A stretch of 64,000 nt of DNA from Methylobacterium sp. NEAU K (GCF_030700285.1 NZ_JAUYZJ010000023.1:29512-93511); one strand, 5' to 3'; positions 27,318-37,472 are shown, counted from the first letter of the stretch. Numbers and translations are program-made. The notes: generated by a model from the sequence alone, not told the origin.

Positions 27318-27929
27318 CGCCCAGGTGCCCTCTCCGCACGCCACCCGCGCCGACCGCCGCGCGCGGCCCCGCCCCGTCGTGTCGCGATGCCCCGCGACGG
27401 TAGCGTCGCACCGCTTGCGTGTCAGCGTCCCCGGGCATCTTCTCGAAGACATCGACCGGGTCGCCCCGCCCCCAAGCAGGTTCCGACAGACCACTATCGG
27501 CGCGCCAGGAACGAATGGAGAGCGCCTGTCTTCATATATGAACGCGCATTATGTCTCTCCTATAACAATCTTACAATATACATATCTAATCATCGCGCAA
27601 TTGGACGCGAAGAGACCATGACTTTCACTATCGGGATAAATTTGGAATCGATTCGAGAATTATTTACTCCTCTTTAACGGGCAACAATTCAACCGTATGC
27701 TACCGTCCCCGAATCCGTTTGGGTCGGGTGCGGCACCTGCACCGCGATCGTCACTGGACCAGGCCATGACCGACTTCGGCGATACAGATCCGCGTTTGAC
27801 CAGCGGGAGGATTCCCGCGGCGGGGGGCGCCCTCTGCCGCAGCGCTGCGGGACCGTGGCCGTGCGCCTCCGGCGCGCCGCGCCGCCCGTCCCGCGCCGGA
27901 ACCCTGCCCGCCGAGCGAGTCGAGACCCG
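27318..27929. other. Long intergenic region with an AT-rich island
   Basis: Divergent promoter region of lysR and the HD-GYP gene. Bases about 27525-27705 are far richer in A+T than anything around them (for example TTCATATATGAA at 27531-27542 and CAATATACATATCTAATCAT at 27574-27593), in sharp contrast to the surrounding GC-rich DNA. No protein-coding frame longer than about 20 codons can be supported there. It may be a promoter/silencer zone or a transferred fragment. Confidence 0.5.
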
Positions 27930-29126
<1,197 letters not shown>

Positions 29127-29179
29127 CGCCGCGGGCAATGGTGCTGATGTCGGCGCATCTGTGAAAATCACGGCTTCAG

Positions 29180-29201
29180 AAGGTCTTCGACCTTTGGAAA
29201 C
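29180..29201 (+). repeat. Short hairpin carrying a second CCTTTGGAAAC copy
   Basis: AAGGTC (29180-29185) and GACCTT (29189-29194) pair around TTC. The 11-mer CCTTTGGAAAC at 29191-29201 is identical to the right arm of the hairpin after mntH. It follows the HD-GYP stop by about 55 bases and could stop its transcription. Confidence 0.45.
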
Positions 29202-29264
29202 CCGATCGCGGGCCTCGATCCGAACGCGGGTGACGCGCGGCGCCGGCACGCCTAACCTGCCCCC

Positions 29265-30290
29265 ATGCGCGTCTTCCACACCGCCGACTCCGCCCGGCAC
29301 GATCCCGAACGCTATCTGCGGCGCGGCACGCCGATCCCGCATCCCGAGCAGGCCGCGCGCTACGCCATCCTGCACGCGGCGGCCCGGGACGGCGGACACG
29401 ACCTCGCCGCCCCCGGCGACCACGGCCTCGACCCGATCCTGGCCTTACACGATCCCGGCTACGTCACCTTCCTGGCCGAGGCCTGGGCGCGCCGGGCGGA
29501 GATGCCCGGCATCGGCGACGAGATCCTGACCGGCTGCTTCGCCCGGCCGCAGATGCACCGGAAGCCCGCCGGCCTGCTCGGGCTCGCCGGCCTCTACACC
29601 GCCGACACCTCGACGCCGATCCGGGCGGGCACCTGGGCGGCGGTCTACGGCGCGGCGCAATGCGCCGTCGCGGCCGCCGACGCGGCGCGGGAGATCGGCC
29701 ACGCCTACGCCCTGTGCAGGCCGCCCGGCCACCACGCCTACGCGGAGTCCGCCGGCGGCTTCTGCTTCCTCAACAACAGCGCGATCGCGGCCGGGCGGAT
29801 GCTGGCGGCCGGAGGCGGCCCCGTGGCGATCCTCGACATCGACGTGCACCACGGCAACGGCACGCAGGGGATCTTTTACGCCCGCGCGGACGTGGTCACG
29901 GTCTCGGTCCACGCGGACCCGTCGGACTACTTTCCGTTCTATGCCGGCTACGCCGACGAGACCGGGGCGGGGATGGGGGCCGGGCTCAACCGCAACCTGC
30001 CGCTGCCGCCGGGCTCCGGCGACGCGCCCTGGCTCGCGGCCGTGGAGGCGGGCCTCGCGACGATCGCGGCACACAGGCCGCGGGGGCTGGTGGTGGCGCT
30101 GGGCCTCGACGCCTCAGCGGACGACCCGATCGGCGCGCTCACGGTGACCCGGGCCGGGTTCGCCGCGGCGGCGCAGCTTGTCGCCCGGGCCGGGCTGCCC
30201 ACCGCGATCGTCCAGGAGGGCGGCTACCTCTGCGCGGCCTTGCCGGAGAACCTGGCGGCGTTCCTGGCCGCCTTCGACGCGGCCCGCTGA
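29265..30290 (+). CDS. Histone deacetylase-family amidohydrolase (acetylpolyamine amidohydrolase-like)
   Basis: A 341-residue zinc hydrolase of the arginase/deacetylase fold. Landmarks: HPEQAARY near the start, CRPPGHHAYAESAGGFCFLNN with the catalytic His pair, AILDIDVHHGNGTQGIFY with the Asp and His zinc ligands, PSDYFPFYAGYADETGAG, and GLDASADDPIGAL with the second Asp ligand. PSDYFPF and ADETGAG favour the acetylpolyamine amidohydrolase/class II-like bacterial group, which removes acetyl groups from small amines. Stands alone upstream of an MFS gene. Confidence 0.88.
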   Translation: MRVFHTADSARHDPERYLRRGTPIPHPEQAARYAILHAAARDGGHDLAAPGDHGLDPILALHDPGYVTFLAEAWARRAEMPGIGDEILTGCFARPQMHRKPAGLLGLAGLYTADTSTPIRAGTWAAVYGAAQCAVAAADAAREIGHAYALCRPPGHHAYAESAGGFCFLNNSAIAAGRMLAAGGGPVAILDIDVHHGNGTQGIFYARADVVTVSVHADPSDYFPFYAGYADETGAGMGAGLNRNLPLPPGSGDAPWLAAVEAGLATIAAHRPRGLVVALGLDASADDPIGALTVTRAGFAAAAQLVARAGLPTAIVQEGGYLCAALPENLAAFLAAFDAAR

Positions 30291-30397
30291 GCGCCGGCTC
30301 CGCCCGACGCGAAGACCGGGCGTCGCGATACGAATACCGTGCAGTGCGACCCGAATGTGATAGCCGGAGGCCCGGCGCGCGCCGACATGGCGCGTGC

Positions 30398-30413
30398 GAC
30401 CTGTATACCGGTC
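30398..30413. promoter_or_regulatory. Palindrome upstream of the MFS gene
   Basis: GACCTGTATACCGGTC reads GACC-x-GTATAC-x-GGTC, a 16-base palindrome with one mismatched pair, 47 bases before the MFS start. GTATAC-centred sites are common GntR-type operators, and TATACC could also serve as a -10 box. No regulator gene is adjacent. Confidence 0.35.
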
Positions 30414-30460
30414 GGAAAGGGCGCCGCTTCGACGTGCGTCCCGGGAGGAGGAACAGAGCG

Positions 30461-31810
30461 ATGACCGCGGGCGACGTCCGGCTGCGCGAGGCGGCCAGCG
30501 CACCCTGGTACGCGGGTGTCACCCCGCGCCACTGGCGCATTCTCTGGGGCAGCTATCTCGGCTGGATCTTCGACGGCTACGAGGCGGTCGCCCTGATCTA
30601 CGCCCTGCGCCCGGCACTGGCCTCGATCCTCACCCCCGAGCAGGCCCAGGCGCCGGCCTATTACGTGGGACTGGCCATCGGCATCACGCTGCTCGGCTGG
30701 GGCATCGGCGGCCTGATGGGCGGCATCGCGGCCGACTACATCGGCCGCAAGCGCATGATGATGATCTCCATCCTGGGCTACGCGGTCTTCACGGGGCTGA
30801 CCGCCTTCGCGGGGAGCTTCGCGCAGCTCGCGATCCTGCGGTTCATCACCGGGCTCGCGATCGGCTCGGAATGGTCCACCGGCATCGCCCTCGTGGCCGA
30901 GACATGGCCGAACCGGGCGCGGCCGAAGGGCTGCGGCTTCCTGCAGTCGGGCTTCGGCGGCGGCGCGGTGCTGGCCGCCATCGTGTGGGCTGTGCTGGCC
31001 GCCTTCGACCCGCTCGGCAAGGATTCGTGGCGGATCATGTTCGCCCTCGGCGCGCTCCCGGCCTTCGTCTGCCTGTACCTCCGGCGGGCGCTCGAGGAAT
31101 CCGAGCAATGGATGCAGGCGCTCAAGCAGCAGCGCTGGGCCGCCACAGCGGAGGATGCCGGCCACGCCCCGCGGACCGCGCAGCGCCCGTTCACACTGGC
31201 CGAAATCTTCCGGGAGCCGGAGAGCCGGCGTCGGGTGCTGCTGGCCACCGCCATGTCGTTTGCCACAACCGTCGGCTGGTGGGCAGTCTCGTCCTGGCTG
31301 CCGGCCTACACGGAGGCGCTGGCCAAGGCCGCGGGCGAGCCGGCCAACGTCTGGGGCCCGCGCATGGGCATCATCTACAATATCGGGGCGATCACCGCCT
31401 ACGTGCTCTCCGGCTTCGTCGCCGACGCGATCGGGCGGCGCGCCTTCCTGCTGGCGACCTATCTCGGCTGCATCGTCACCTCGCTCGCCTGCTATCTCTG
31501 GACGGGCGGGCTGGTGCCGTTCCTGGGGCTCGCCTTCCTGAACGGGTTCTTCACCCTGGGCTTCGCCTTCTCGTGGATGGCGATCTACCTGGTGGAGCTG
31601 TTCACGCCCGCGGTCCGGGCCACCGCGGCGAGCTTCGTGTTCAACGGGGCGCGGCTGATTGCCTGGGTCTTCCCGATCATCGCCGGGCAGATCGTGACCC
31701 TGTCGGGGGGCGTGGCGGCGGCGGCGCTGACCATGTCGAGCGTCTACGTGGTCGGCCTCATCGTGCCGTGGTTCATGCCGGAGACGACCGGGAAGCCGCT
31801 CCCGGAATGA
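30461..31810 (+). CDS. MFS transporter, metabolite:H+ symporter type
   Basis: A 449-residue inner-membrane protein with 12 predicted helices. The motif GGIAADYIGRKRMMM between helices 2 and 3 and GFVADAIGRRAFLL in the second half are the MFS loop repeats; FITGLAIGSEWSTGIALVAE is helix 4 of the SV2/aromatic acid and sialate-type subfamily; FMPETTGKPLPE is the usual end. GGAGGAGG precedes the ATG by eight bases. Substrate cannot be told from sequence; the family takes aromatic and other organic acids or sugars. Confidence 0.85.
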   Translation: MTAGDVRLREAASAPWYAGVTPRHWRILWGSYLGWIFDGYEAVALIYALRPALASILTPEQAQAPAYYVGLAIGITLLGWGIGGLMGGIAADYIGRKRMMMISILGYAVFTGLTAFAGSFAQLAILRFITGLAIGSEWSTGIALVAETWPNRARPKGCGFLQSGFGGGAVLAAIVWAVLAAFDPLGKDSWRIMFALGALPAFVCLYLRRALEESEQWMQALKQQRWAATAEDAGHAPRTAQRPFTLAEIFREPESRRRVLLATAMSFATTVGWWAVSSWLPAYTEALAKAAGEPANVWGPRMGIIYNIGAITAYVLSGFVADAIGRRAFLLATYLGCIVTSLACYLWTGGLVPFLGLAFLNGFFTLGFAFSWMAIYLVELFTPAVRATAASFVFNGARLIAWVFPIIAGQIVTLSGGVAAAALTMSSVYVVGLIVPWFMPETTGKPLPE

Positions 31811-32077
31811 CCGCTTCGGATCCCTCCCCGCAACGCGGAAGGGGGGCCCGCGCGTCGGCGGGGGGCGGGATCGGGGAAGGCCCTCTGTCCCGCCAGGCGA
31901 TCCTGCGCCGCCCCTAGCCCTTGCGGGACGGCGTTGGAGGCGGGCTGGTTCCGGAATCGATCGCGGCGGGGCCGCCCGCGCCCCCCTCCGCACAATCGGG
32001 AGGGGAAACGCGCCGTATCTCAGACGCTCGCACCCGGCCCCGCTCTATGCACCCGCGGGGAGGCGCGAAGGGCCTGA

Positions 32078-32785
32078 TTAATCCTCGTCGTCCTCGTCCT
32101 GGTGCCGGCCCTTGAGCTTGGCGAAGACCGAATCGGCGTCGATCCGCTCCTCGCGGCCGCCATGCTCGTCCGCCTCCTCGTGCGCGGGCTCCCGGGCCGT
32201 GGAGACTTCCGTGGGCAGGAGCGAGGCGCCGGCCTCGGCCGCCACCGCGGCCGGGCGGTCGGCCGCCGCGCGCTGGACCTCGAAGTCGAGGTTGATCTGG
32301 GTGGTCAGGCCCAGCGTCACCGGGTCCATCGGCTGGAGCGAGCCGGAATTCCAGTGGGTGCGCTCGCGGATCTGCTGGATCGTCGACTTGGTGGTGCCCA
32401 CCAGGCGGATGATCTGCGAATCCTTTAGCTCGGGGTGGTTGCGCAGCAGCCACAGGATGGCGTTGGGCCGGTCCTGGCGGCGCGAGAGCGGGGTGTAGCG
32501 CGGGCCCTTGGTGGTGCGCTTCACCTCCGGCAGCTTCACCTTCGAGACGGCGGGCTTGAGCTTGTAGTGCGGCGCCTTCTGGGCCTTCTCGATCTCGTCG
32601 CGGGTGAGCTGGCCCGTGGCGACCGGATCGAGCCCCTTGATGCCGGCCGCGACCTCGCCGTCGGCGATGCCCTTCACCTCCAGCGGGTGCAGCTTGCAGA
32701 AGTCGGCGATCTGCTCGAAGGCCAGCGAGGTGTTCTCGACCAGCCACACGGCGGTCGCCTTCGGCATCAGCGGACCTTGGGACAT
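32078..32785 (-). CDS. trcR: Cell-cycle transcriptional regulator TrcR (DUF1013)
   Basis: A 235-residue protein of the alphaproteobacteria-specific DUF1013/COG3820 family. KATAVWLVENTSLAFEQIADFCKLHPLEVKGIADGEV opens it; DRPNAILWLLRNHPELKDSQIIRLVGTTKSTIQQIRERTHWNS is a helix-turn-helix region. The C-terminal part is acidic (RHQDEDDED). Caulobacter relatives are annotated as a cell-cycle transcription factor. Start ATG at 32785 (MSQGPLMPKA); a longer upstream start adds a proline-rich leader not seen in the family. A short palindrome lies in its leader. Confidence 0.87.
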   Translation of the reverse strand: MSQGPLMPKATAVWLVENTSLAFEQIADFCKLHPLEVKGIADGEVAAGIKGLDPVATGQLTRDEIEKAQKAPHYKLKPAVSKVKLPEVKRTTKGPRYTPLSRRQDRPNAILWLLRNHPELKDSQIIRLVGTTKSTIQQIRERTHWNSGSLQPMDPVTLGLTTQINLDFEVQRAAADRPAAVAAEAGASLLPTEVSTAREPAHEEADEHGGREERIDADSVFAKLKGRHQDEDDED

Positions 32786-32837
32786 GTCTCTCGTGCTCCG
32801 GCCTGGCGGGACGGGGACCGGGCATCGGGCCGCGGGC

Positions 32838-32856
32838 TCCGGATGGATGATCCGGA
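32838..32856. promoter_or_regulatory. Short palindrome upstream of trcR
   Basis: TCCGGAT (32838-32844) and ATCCGGA (32850-32856) are perfect complements around five bases, 53 bases before the trcR start. It could be an operator or leader hairpin; nothing more can be said. Confidence 0.3.
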
Positions 32857-33064
32857 AGTCCCGTCTCACGCTGTCGAATGGGGATGGGCCACTATAGGGC
32901 CGGCCGGTGAGTGGCGCAATCGCGGGTTGGGCGGTTCGCGCGTCGAGCCGGGTCGCCTCCTCGGCGCCGGTGGCCTCGACCGAGGCCGGGCTTTCGTCGG
33001 CGCGCGTGGGGAGCCCGCACGAGGCCGGGCGGCGCCGGCCCGCTCCGCCGGCGTCGCGGCCGCG

Positions 33065-33928
33065 TCAGGGCCCGGCGCCCAGGAACCGGGCCGCCGCCGT
33101 CGAGAATTCCGGGGTCCGCAAATATCCGTAGGACTTGTGGCGGTTCTCGGCGCCGTCCGGCCTCCGGTAGGCGTTGATCACCGGCACGTCCCGGACCCGC
33201 ACCCTCGACGCGTTCGGCGCGTAGATCTCGCCGAGGTCGTCGCCCACCGTGGCGATGTCCTGGCGGTCCATCAGGTTGGTCCAGGCCGTCAGCGCGGCCG
33301 GCACGCGCAGGTCGCCGTGCTCGGCCGCGAGCTTCAGCTTCAGCTCGGCGAGGCCCAGCGGCGCGCCCAGGGTGACCAGGGCGCAGCGGGGCAGGGGTGT
33401 CCCCTCCGCCTCGGCCGCCCGGAGCACGTCGTACGCGATCAGGCCGCCCATCGAGTGCGCGGCGATCAGCACGTCGGATCCGGCGGCCTCCAACAGCGCC
33501 GCCCGCAGGCGCGCGCGGGCGGCGGCCCGGAAGCCCGCGTCCTCGTAGTAGCCCCAGAGATCGTCGAGGCGGTGTTCCAGAATCAGGTCGTCGACCGGGG
33601 TCAGCCCGGCAGCCTCCTGCAGGTGCGAGAGGCCGCGGTAGATCCGGTCGGTGAGCGTCGGCGCGGGGCGGTCGGGATCGCCCGCCGGAGAGGGGAACGG
33701 GCCGGTGCCGTCGTCGGGACGATAGGGCTCGCGGTTGAGCCCCCCGGCCAGCGGCTCCGGGTAGCGCAGGTCCGCCCAGTAGACGAACGAGAAGGCCAGC
33801 TCGGGCGCCGGGCGCCCGAGGTTGCGCCCCAGGCCCTCCCGGATCGCCGCGCGCCACCAGGCGGCCTTCTCGTCCCGGGGCGGCTTGTTGGCCAGCCCGT
33901 GGATGCCGATGAGTGTCGTCCGGCCCAG
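33065..33928 (-). CDS. Alpha/beta hydrolase, probable CTG start codon
   Basis: The reading frame contains TTLIGIHGLANKPP, the HG oxyanion segment, then LIAAHSMGGLIAYDVL with nucleophile Ser in HSMGG, and a long C-terminal region ending EFSTAAARFLGAGP. The fold is an alpha/beta hydrolase; substrate unknown. Between the upstream stop (34019-34021) and the HG motif the frame has no ATG, GTG or TTG. A CTG at 33926-33928 is preceded by GGGAGGAG with six-base spacing and gives LGRTTLIGIHG, so it is chosen (287 residues). An ATT at 34004-34006 is the alternative. An in-frame TTG at 33493 would cut off the HG motif. Confidence 0.7.
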   Translation of the reverse strand: MGRTTLIGIHGLANKPPRDEKAAWWRAAIREGLGRNLGRPAPELAFSFVYWADLRYPEPLAGGLNREPYRPDDGTGPFPSPAGDPDRPAPTLTDRIYRGLSHLQEAAGLTPVDDLILEHRLDDLWGYYEDAGFRAAARARLRAALLEAAGSDVLIAAHSMGGLIAYDVLRAAEAEGTPLPRCALVTLGAPLGLAELKLKLAAEHGDLRVPAALTAWTNLMDRQDIATVGDDLGEIYAPNASRVRVRDVPVINAYRRPDGAENRHKSYGYLRTPEFSTAAARFLGAGP

Positions 33929-34048
33929 TGCCCGCTCCTCCCGGACCGGCGATTCCGCCGGCCTGACGAGGTAGGGCCGGCCTTTCCTAAAGACACTGCG
34001 GCGAATTCCGCGCCGCCGTCACGCGGCTTCGCGGAACCGGCGCCGCGA

Positions 34049-34993
34049 TCAGTCGAACAGGCTGGAGACGCTGGCCTCCGTGGCGGTCCGCCCGATCGCC
34101 TCGCCGAGCAGGGGCGCGATGGTCGCCACCCGGATGTTGCGGGCGAGCTTGACCGCCTGGGTCGGCTGGATCGAATCGGTGATCACCAGTTCCTTCATCC
34201 GCGAGGCGGCGATGCGCGAGACCGCGCCCCCCGAGAGCACGCCGTGCGTGATGTAGGCGGACACGTCCCGGGCGCCGGCGTTGAGCAGCGCCTCGGCGGC
34301 GTTGACCAGGGTGCCGCCCGAATCGACGATGTCGTCGACCAGGATGCAGGAGCGGCCCTCGACCTCGCCGATGATGTTCATCACCTCGGACTCGCCTGGG
34401 CGCTCGCGGCGCTTGTCGACGATGGCGAGCGGGCAGTCGATGCGCTTGGCGATGGCGCGGGCGCGCACGACGCCGCCGACGTCCGGCGAGACCACCATGC
34501 GGTCGGCGCTCGGCAGTCGCTCCTTGATGTCGCGGACCATCACGGGGGCGGCGAACAGGTTGTCGGTGGGGATGTCGAAGAAACCCTGGATCTGGCCGGC
34601 ATGGAGGTCGAGGGTCAGCACCCGGTCGGCCCCGGCCTCGGTGATGAGGTTCGCCACCAGCTTGGCCGAGATCGGGGTGCGCCCCGAGGTGCGCCGGTCC
34701 TGCCGGGCGTAGCCGAAATACGGGATCACCGCCGTGATGCGCCGGGCCGAGGACCGGCGCGCGGCGTCGATCATGATCAGCAGTTCCATCAGGTGGTCGT
34801 TGGCCGGGAACGAAGTCGACTGGACGATGAACACGTCCTCGCCGCGCACGTTCTCCTGGAGCTCGACGAAGATCTCCATGTCGGCGAACCGCCGGACCAT
34901 GCACTTGGCCAGCGGCAATTCGAGATAGGCGGCGATCGCCTCGGCCAAGGGCCGGCTCGCGTTGCCGGCGATGATCTTGATCGAGGATTTCAT
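34049..34993 (-). CDS. prs: Ribose-phosphate pyrophosphokinase
   Basis: A 314-residue class I PRPP synthetase that makes phosphoribosyl diphosphate from ribose 5-phosphate and ATP for purines, pyrimidines, histidine, tryptophan and NAD. FADMEIFVELQENVRGEDVFIVQS, RRITAVIPYFGYARQDRR and the flexible loop, DLHAGQIQGFFDIPTDNL, SPDVGGVVRARAIAK, DKRRERPGESEVMNI and the PRPP loop CILVDDIVDSGGTL are all present. Length and motifs fit exactly. Confidence 0.97.
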   Translation of the reverse strand: MKSSIKIIAGNASRPLAEAIAAYLELPLAKCMVRRFADMEIFVELQENVRGEDVFIVQSTSFPANDHLMELLIMIDAARRSSARRITAVIPYFGYARQDRRTSGRTPISAKLVANLITEAGADRVLTLDLHAGQIQGFFDIPTDNLFAAPVMVRDIKERLPSADRMVVSPDVGGVVRARAIAKRIDCPLAIVDKRRERPGESEVMNIIGEVEGRSCILVDDIVDSGGTLVNAAEALLNAGARDVSAYITHGVLSGGAVSRIAASRMKELVITDSIQPTQAVKLARNIRVATIAPLLGEAIGRTATEASVSSLFD

Positions 34994-35193
34994 GGCATCC
35001 GCTCACTCACGGCCGAACTTCGCGCCGCGCTCCGAATACCGGTCCCGCGTCGGGCCGGATGGATTTGATGACGGGCGAGGCTCTTAGCAGCGGGCAGGGA
35101 GCGTCACAATGCCTTCACGTGGCCTTCACGTGCGCACCGCACAGGCGGGCGCCCGCGCAGGGTCATCGCGCAGGGTCATGGGGGCGGGGCGCC

Positions 35194-35430
35194 TCAGACG
35201 GCCGGGGGCTCCAGCAGCCGGTGCAGGTGGACCACGAAGTAGCGCGTCTGCGCGCTGTCGACGGTGGCCTGCGCCTTGGCACGCCAGGCGGCCTGCGCGG
35301 AGGCGTAGTCCGGGAAGATGCCGACGATGTCGAGGCCCTTGATGTCCCGGAACCGGACGCCGTCGAGGTCCTGCAACTCGCCACCGAAGACCAGGTGCAG
35401 CTTCTGGTCGCTATCGATCGCCGTCGTCAT
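35194..35430 (-). CDS. DUF4170 family protein
   Basis: A 78-residue protein. LHLVFGGELQDLDGVRFRDIKGLDIVGIFPDYASAQAAWRAKAQATVDSA followed by RYFVVHLHRLLEP matches the small alphaproteobacterial DUF4170 family almost end to end. Function unknown; probably cytoplasmic. It stands alone between prs and a 396-base gene-free stretch. Confidence 0.87.
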   Translation of the reverse strand: MTTAIDSDQKLHLVFGGELQDLDGVRFRDIKGLDIVGIFPDYASAQAAWRAKAQATVDSAQTRYFVVHLHRLLEPPAV

Positions 35431-35826
35431 GAACCACTCCTCAGCTCTCGTCCGCGGCGCTCGCAGATGGCGGCTGCCCGGTCAAGCCCGGATGTCGCGG
35501 TCCCCGGGCCGGGGAACCCCGCGCATGCACGGATTCAGCGACGATGCCCGGCCGCCCGCCACGGGCCGCATGCGTCACCGGGCGCGGCCACGCGGCGGGC
35601 ACGAAACCGCCGATGCCGCAGGCTGGAGCGGACTTTTTCTCACGGAAACAGGAGGGTTCTTCAGCGCTCTGTCGTGGCATGACGGTCTCGGAAAACCGGA
35701 TTCCACTTCGCTGCATCATGCTCTAAGCCGACGTGCATGAATCAATTCTGCTCACGTCCTAGCGCGTGCATCCTGTTTGCCGCCGGATCGGTGACCACGT
35801 CGGCCAATGATGCCTAGGGACGGCGG
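35431..35826. other. Gene-free stretch
   Basis: Between the DUF4170 gene and the secreted-protein gene. No supported coding frame. It contains the dispersed-type motif at 35688-35726; nothing else stands out. Confidence 0.5.
35688..35726. repeat. Dispersed Hyphomicrobiales intergenic motif
   Basis: Read on the minus strand it is AGAGCATGATGCAGCGAAGT followed by GGAATCCGGTTTTCCGA. GAGCATGAT...AAGTGG...CCGGTTTTCC sequences are repeated hundreds of times in many Bradyrhizobium, Rhizobium and Methylobacterium genomes, from general knowledge. Only one copy is seen in this window. Confidence 0.5.
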
Positions 35827-36234
35827 ATGACGGGCATGCGACTCCGCCTCGCCGTACTCGCGCTCGGCCTCTGCGCCGGGCAGGCGCTGGGCCAGCAGGG
35901 GGGCCGGGCGCCGGCCCGCACCGGACCGGACCGGGCCGCACACGACAAGGGCGCCCCGGTCCGGTCCGGTGCGCCGCAGGTGATCGGCTGCCCGTCCCTG
36001 GCCAATTACCGGATGCTGATGCGCGGGGGCGCCCCCGCGGCCGCGGCGCTGCTGGCCGATCCCAAGGCGGACCACCTCGGCTGCAGCACGCTCTCGCGCG
36101 GGGAGATCACCGGCATCGCCGACCGGGTATCCCTGGGCGGCGAGAGCTACGACTGCGCCGGCGTACGCGGGACCACGACCTGCCACTGGATGGAGGCCGG
36201 CGCGACCGGCCGCCCAGCCCCGGCGGCCCGCTGA
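35827..36234 (+). CDS. Secreted protein of unknown function
   Basis: A 135-residue protein with a signal peptide (MRLRLAVLALGLCAGQALG, cleavage near residue 22). The mature chain has an arginine/alanine-rich linker and a C-terminal region with four cysteines (VIGCPSLANYRMLMRGG, HLGCSTLSRGEI, YDCAGVRGTTTCHWM). The last four-cysteine block is the part most likely to be a folded domain. No family recognised. Confidence 0.65.
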   Translation: MTGMRLRLAVLALGLCAGQALGQQGGRAPARTGPDRAAHDKGAPVRSGAPQVIGCPSLANYRMLMRGGAPAAAALLADPKADHLGCSTLSRGEITGIADRVSLGGESYDCAGVRGTTTCHWMEAGATGRPAPAAR

Positions 36235-36250
36235 GACGCGGCGGCCCGCC

Positions 36251-36493
36251 TCAGCGCAGGTGGCCGCTCGCGCGCAGACCCCGCTCGACGGCGTCGTGGA
36301 CGGCCTGGAGCGGATTGTCGTTGATGGCGGCCGGCGGGTGCAGGGGCGGCATCGGGCCGGGCCGCAGGTCGAGCCCCGGCAGAATCGTGGGATCGGACGC
36401 GGGCGCCGCCGGGCGCAGCGGCCAGCGGGCGGCCAGCGCCCGAAGCCTCTCGCGCAAACCGGGCGGGAGGAGCGGCATGAGCCTGTCGAGCAT
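36251..36493 (-). CDS. Small hypothetical protein, 80 aa
   Basis: An 80-residue protein starting MLDRLMPLLPPGLRERLRALAARW, with a GAGG element before the ATG and a tail INDNPLQAVHDAVERGLRASGH. The INDNPLQAVHDAVERG segment looks like a conserved peptide motif and is not low-complexity. No function. It converges with the secreted-protein gene 16 bases away. Confidence 0.5.
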   Translation of the reverse strand: MLDRLMPLLPPGLRERLRALAARWPLRPAAPASDPTILPGLDLRPGPMPPLHPPAAINDNPLQAVHDAVERGLRASGHLR

Positions 36494-36965
36494 GACCGGC
36501 CTCAACGCGCACGGCCGGCTGCGGCCGGCGGCGAGAGGGAGATGGCGGGACGGATCTTCACGGCGGCATCCAGCGCATTGATCGATGCAACAGATCAAAC
36601 GGGCCAGGGCACCTGCCGTTCCGCACGGCTCGAGATGGCAAGCTCCGTTGCGGATGTCGCCGGGCGATCGCCGAGCACGGATCCAGCCGCCCGAGATCGC
36701 TGCTATCCGCATCGCCGGACCGGTCGCGGCCTCGGACCCGAGCGCTCCGAAGTGGGCGGGGAGGGGCGGGCAGCGGACGACCGACGCCAAGGAAAGCGCG
36801 TCGCCCGCGCACGCCGACCTCGATGCCCCGGATCCGTCGCAACCTGGCATCGCGTCCGGCCCGCGTGATCCGCCGGTCCAAGGGACACGCGGATCAGACG
36901 GCTCGGCTCAACCCGAACGCCTGCGATCGGCGCGGCTGTCGGGGCGAGCCGGACCCGTCAGGTCG
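36494..36965. other. Gene-free stretch
   Basis: Between two minus-strand genes. Several open frames cross it but all are arginine/proline-rich and none has a family-like motif; I support no gene here. Confidence 0.4.
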
Positions 36966-37472
36966 TCACTCGGTGCTCGGGGCCGCGATCGGTGCTGCGG
37001 CGATCTGACCGCCCTCGACGAGCGTCGGTTGGCCCGTCACCGACTGCGGGAGCAGGGGCGCGCCGTCTGCGTCGTCCCGTACCCCGAGCAGTGTCTCCAC
37101 GGCGCCGACGAGGGCCGAGACACCGTACGGCTTGCGGAGGAAGTGAGCCCCCGGAGGCAGATCGGCGGGCGCCGGGTGCGTCTTGCCGGAGGTGACGAGA
37201 ATGCGGATCTCGGGCCAGCGTTCGTGGACAAAGCGCGCGAGCGCGAGGCCGCCCATCGAACCGGGCATGTCGCAGTCCGTGAACAGGAGCCGCACGTCGT
37301 CGCGCGCGAGCAGCAGGGCCAGCGCCCCCCGCCCATCCTGCGCCTCGACCACGCTGAAACCGGCATCGGCCAACATGTCGGAGGCCACCAACCGCACGTG
37401 ATCGTCATCCTCGGCGATCAGGATGGCGACCGACTGGCTTTGCGAGACCTCCGACCCCGATTGCTGCGTCAC
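36966..37472 (-). CDS. Single-domain response regulator (receiver only)
   Basis: A 168-residue receiver protein. VAILIAEDDDHVRLVASDML carries the acidic pair, LLFTDCDMPGSMGG the phospho-acceptor Asp, ILVTSGK the conserved Ser/Thr and HFLRKPYGVSALVGAVE the Lys-Pro. There is no output domain, only an alanine-rich tail. The start chosen is the GTG at 37472 with GAGGGG upstream; a longer start at 37544 has its ribosome site too close. Such receivers commonly sit in phosphorelays or act on hybrid kinases elsewhere. Confidence 0.82.
   Translation of the reverse strand: MTQQSGSEVSQSQSVAILIAEDDDHVRLVASDMLADAGFSVVEAQDGRGALALLLARDDVRLLFTDCDMPGSMGGLALARFVHERWPEIRILVTSGKTHPAPADLPPGAHFLRKPYGVSALVGAVETLLGVRDDADGAPLLPQSVTGQPTLVEGGQIAAAPIAAPSTE

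Noticed and set aside
27618..27677. Possible 19-residue leader peptide in the AT-rich island
   Set aside because: The frame is very short, has no Shine-Dalgarno, and no attenuator stem or codon run follows it.
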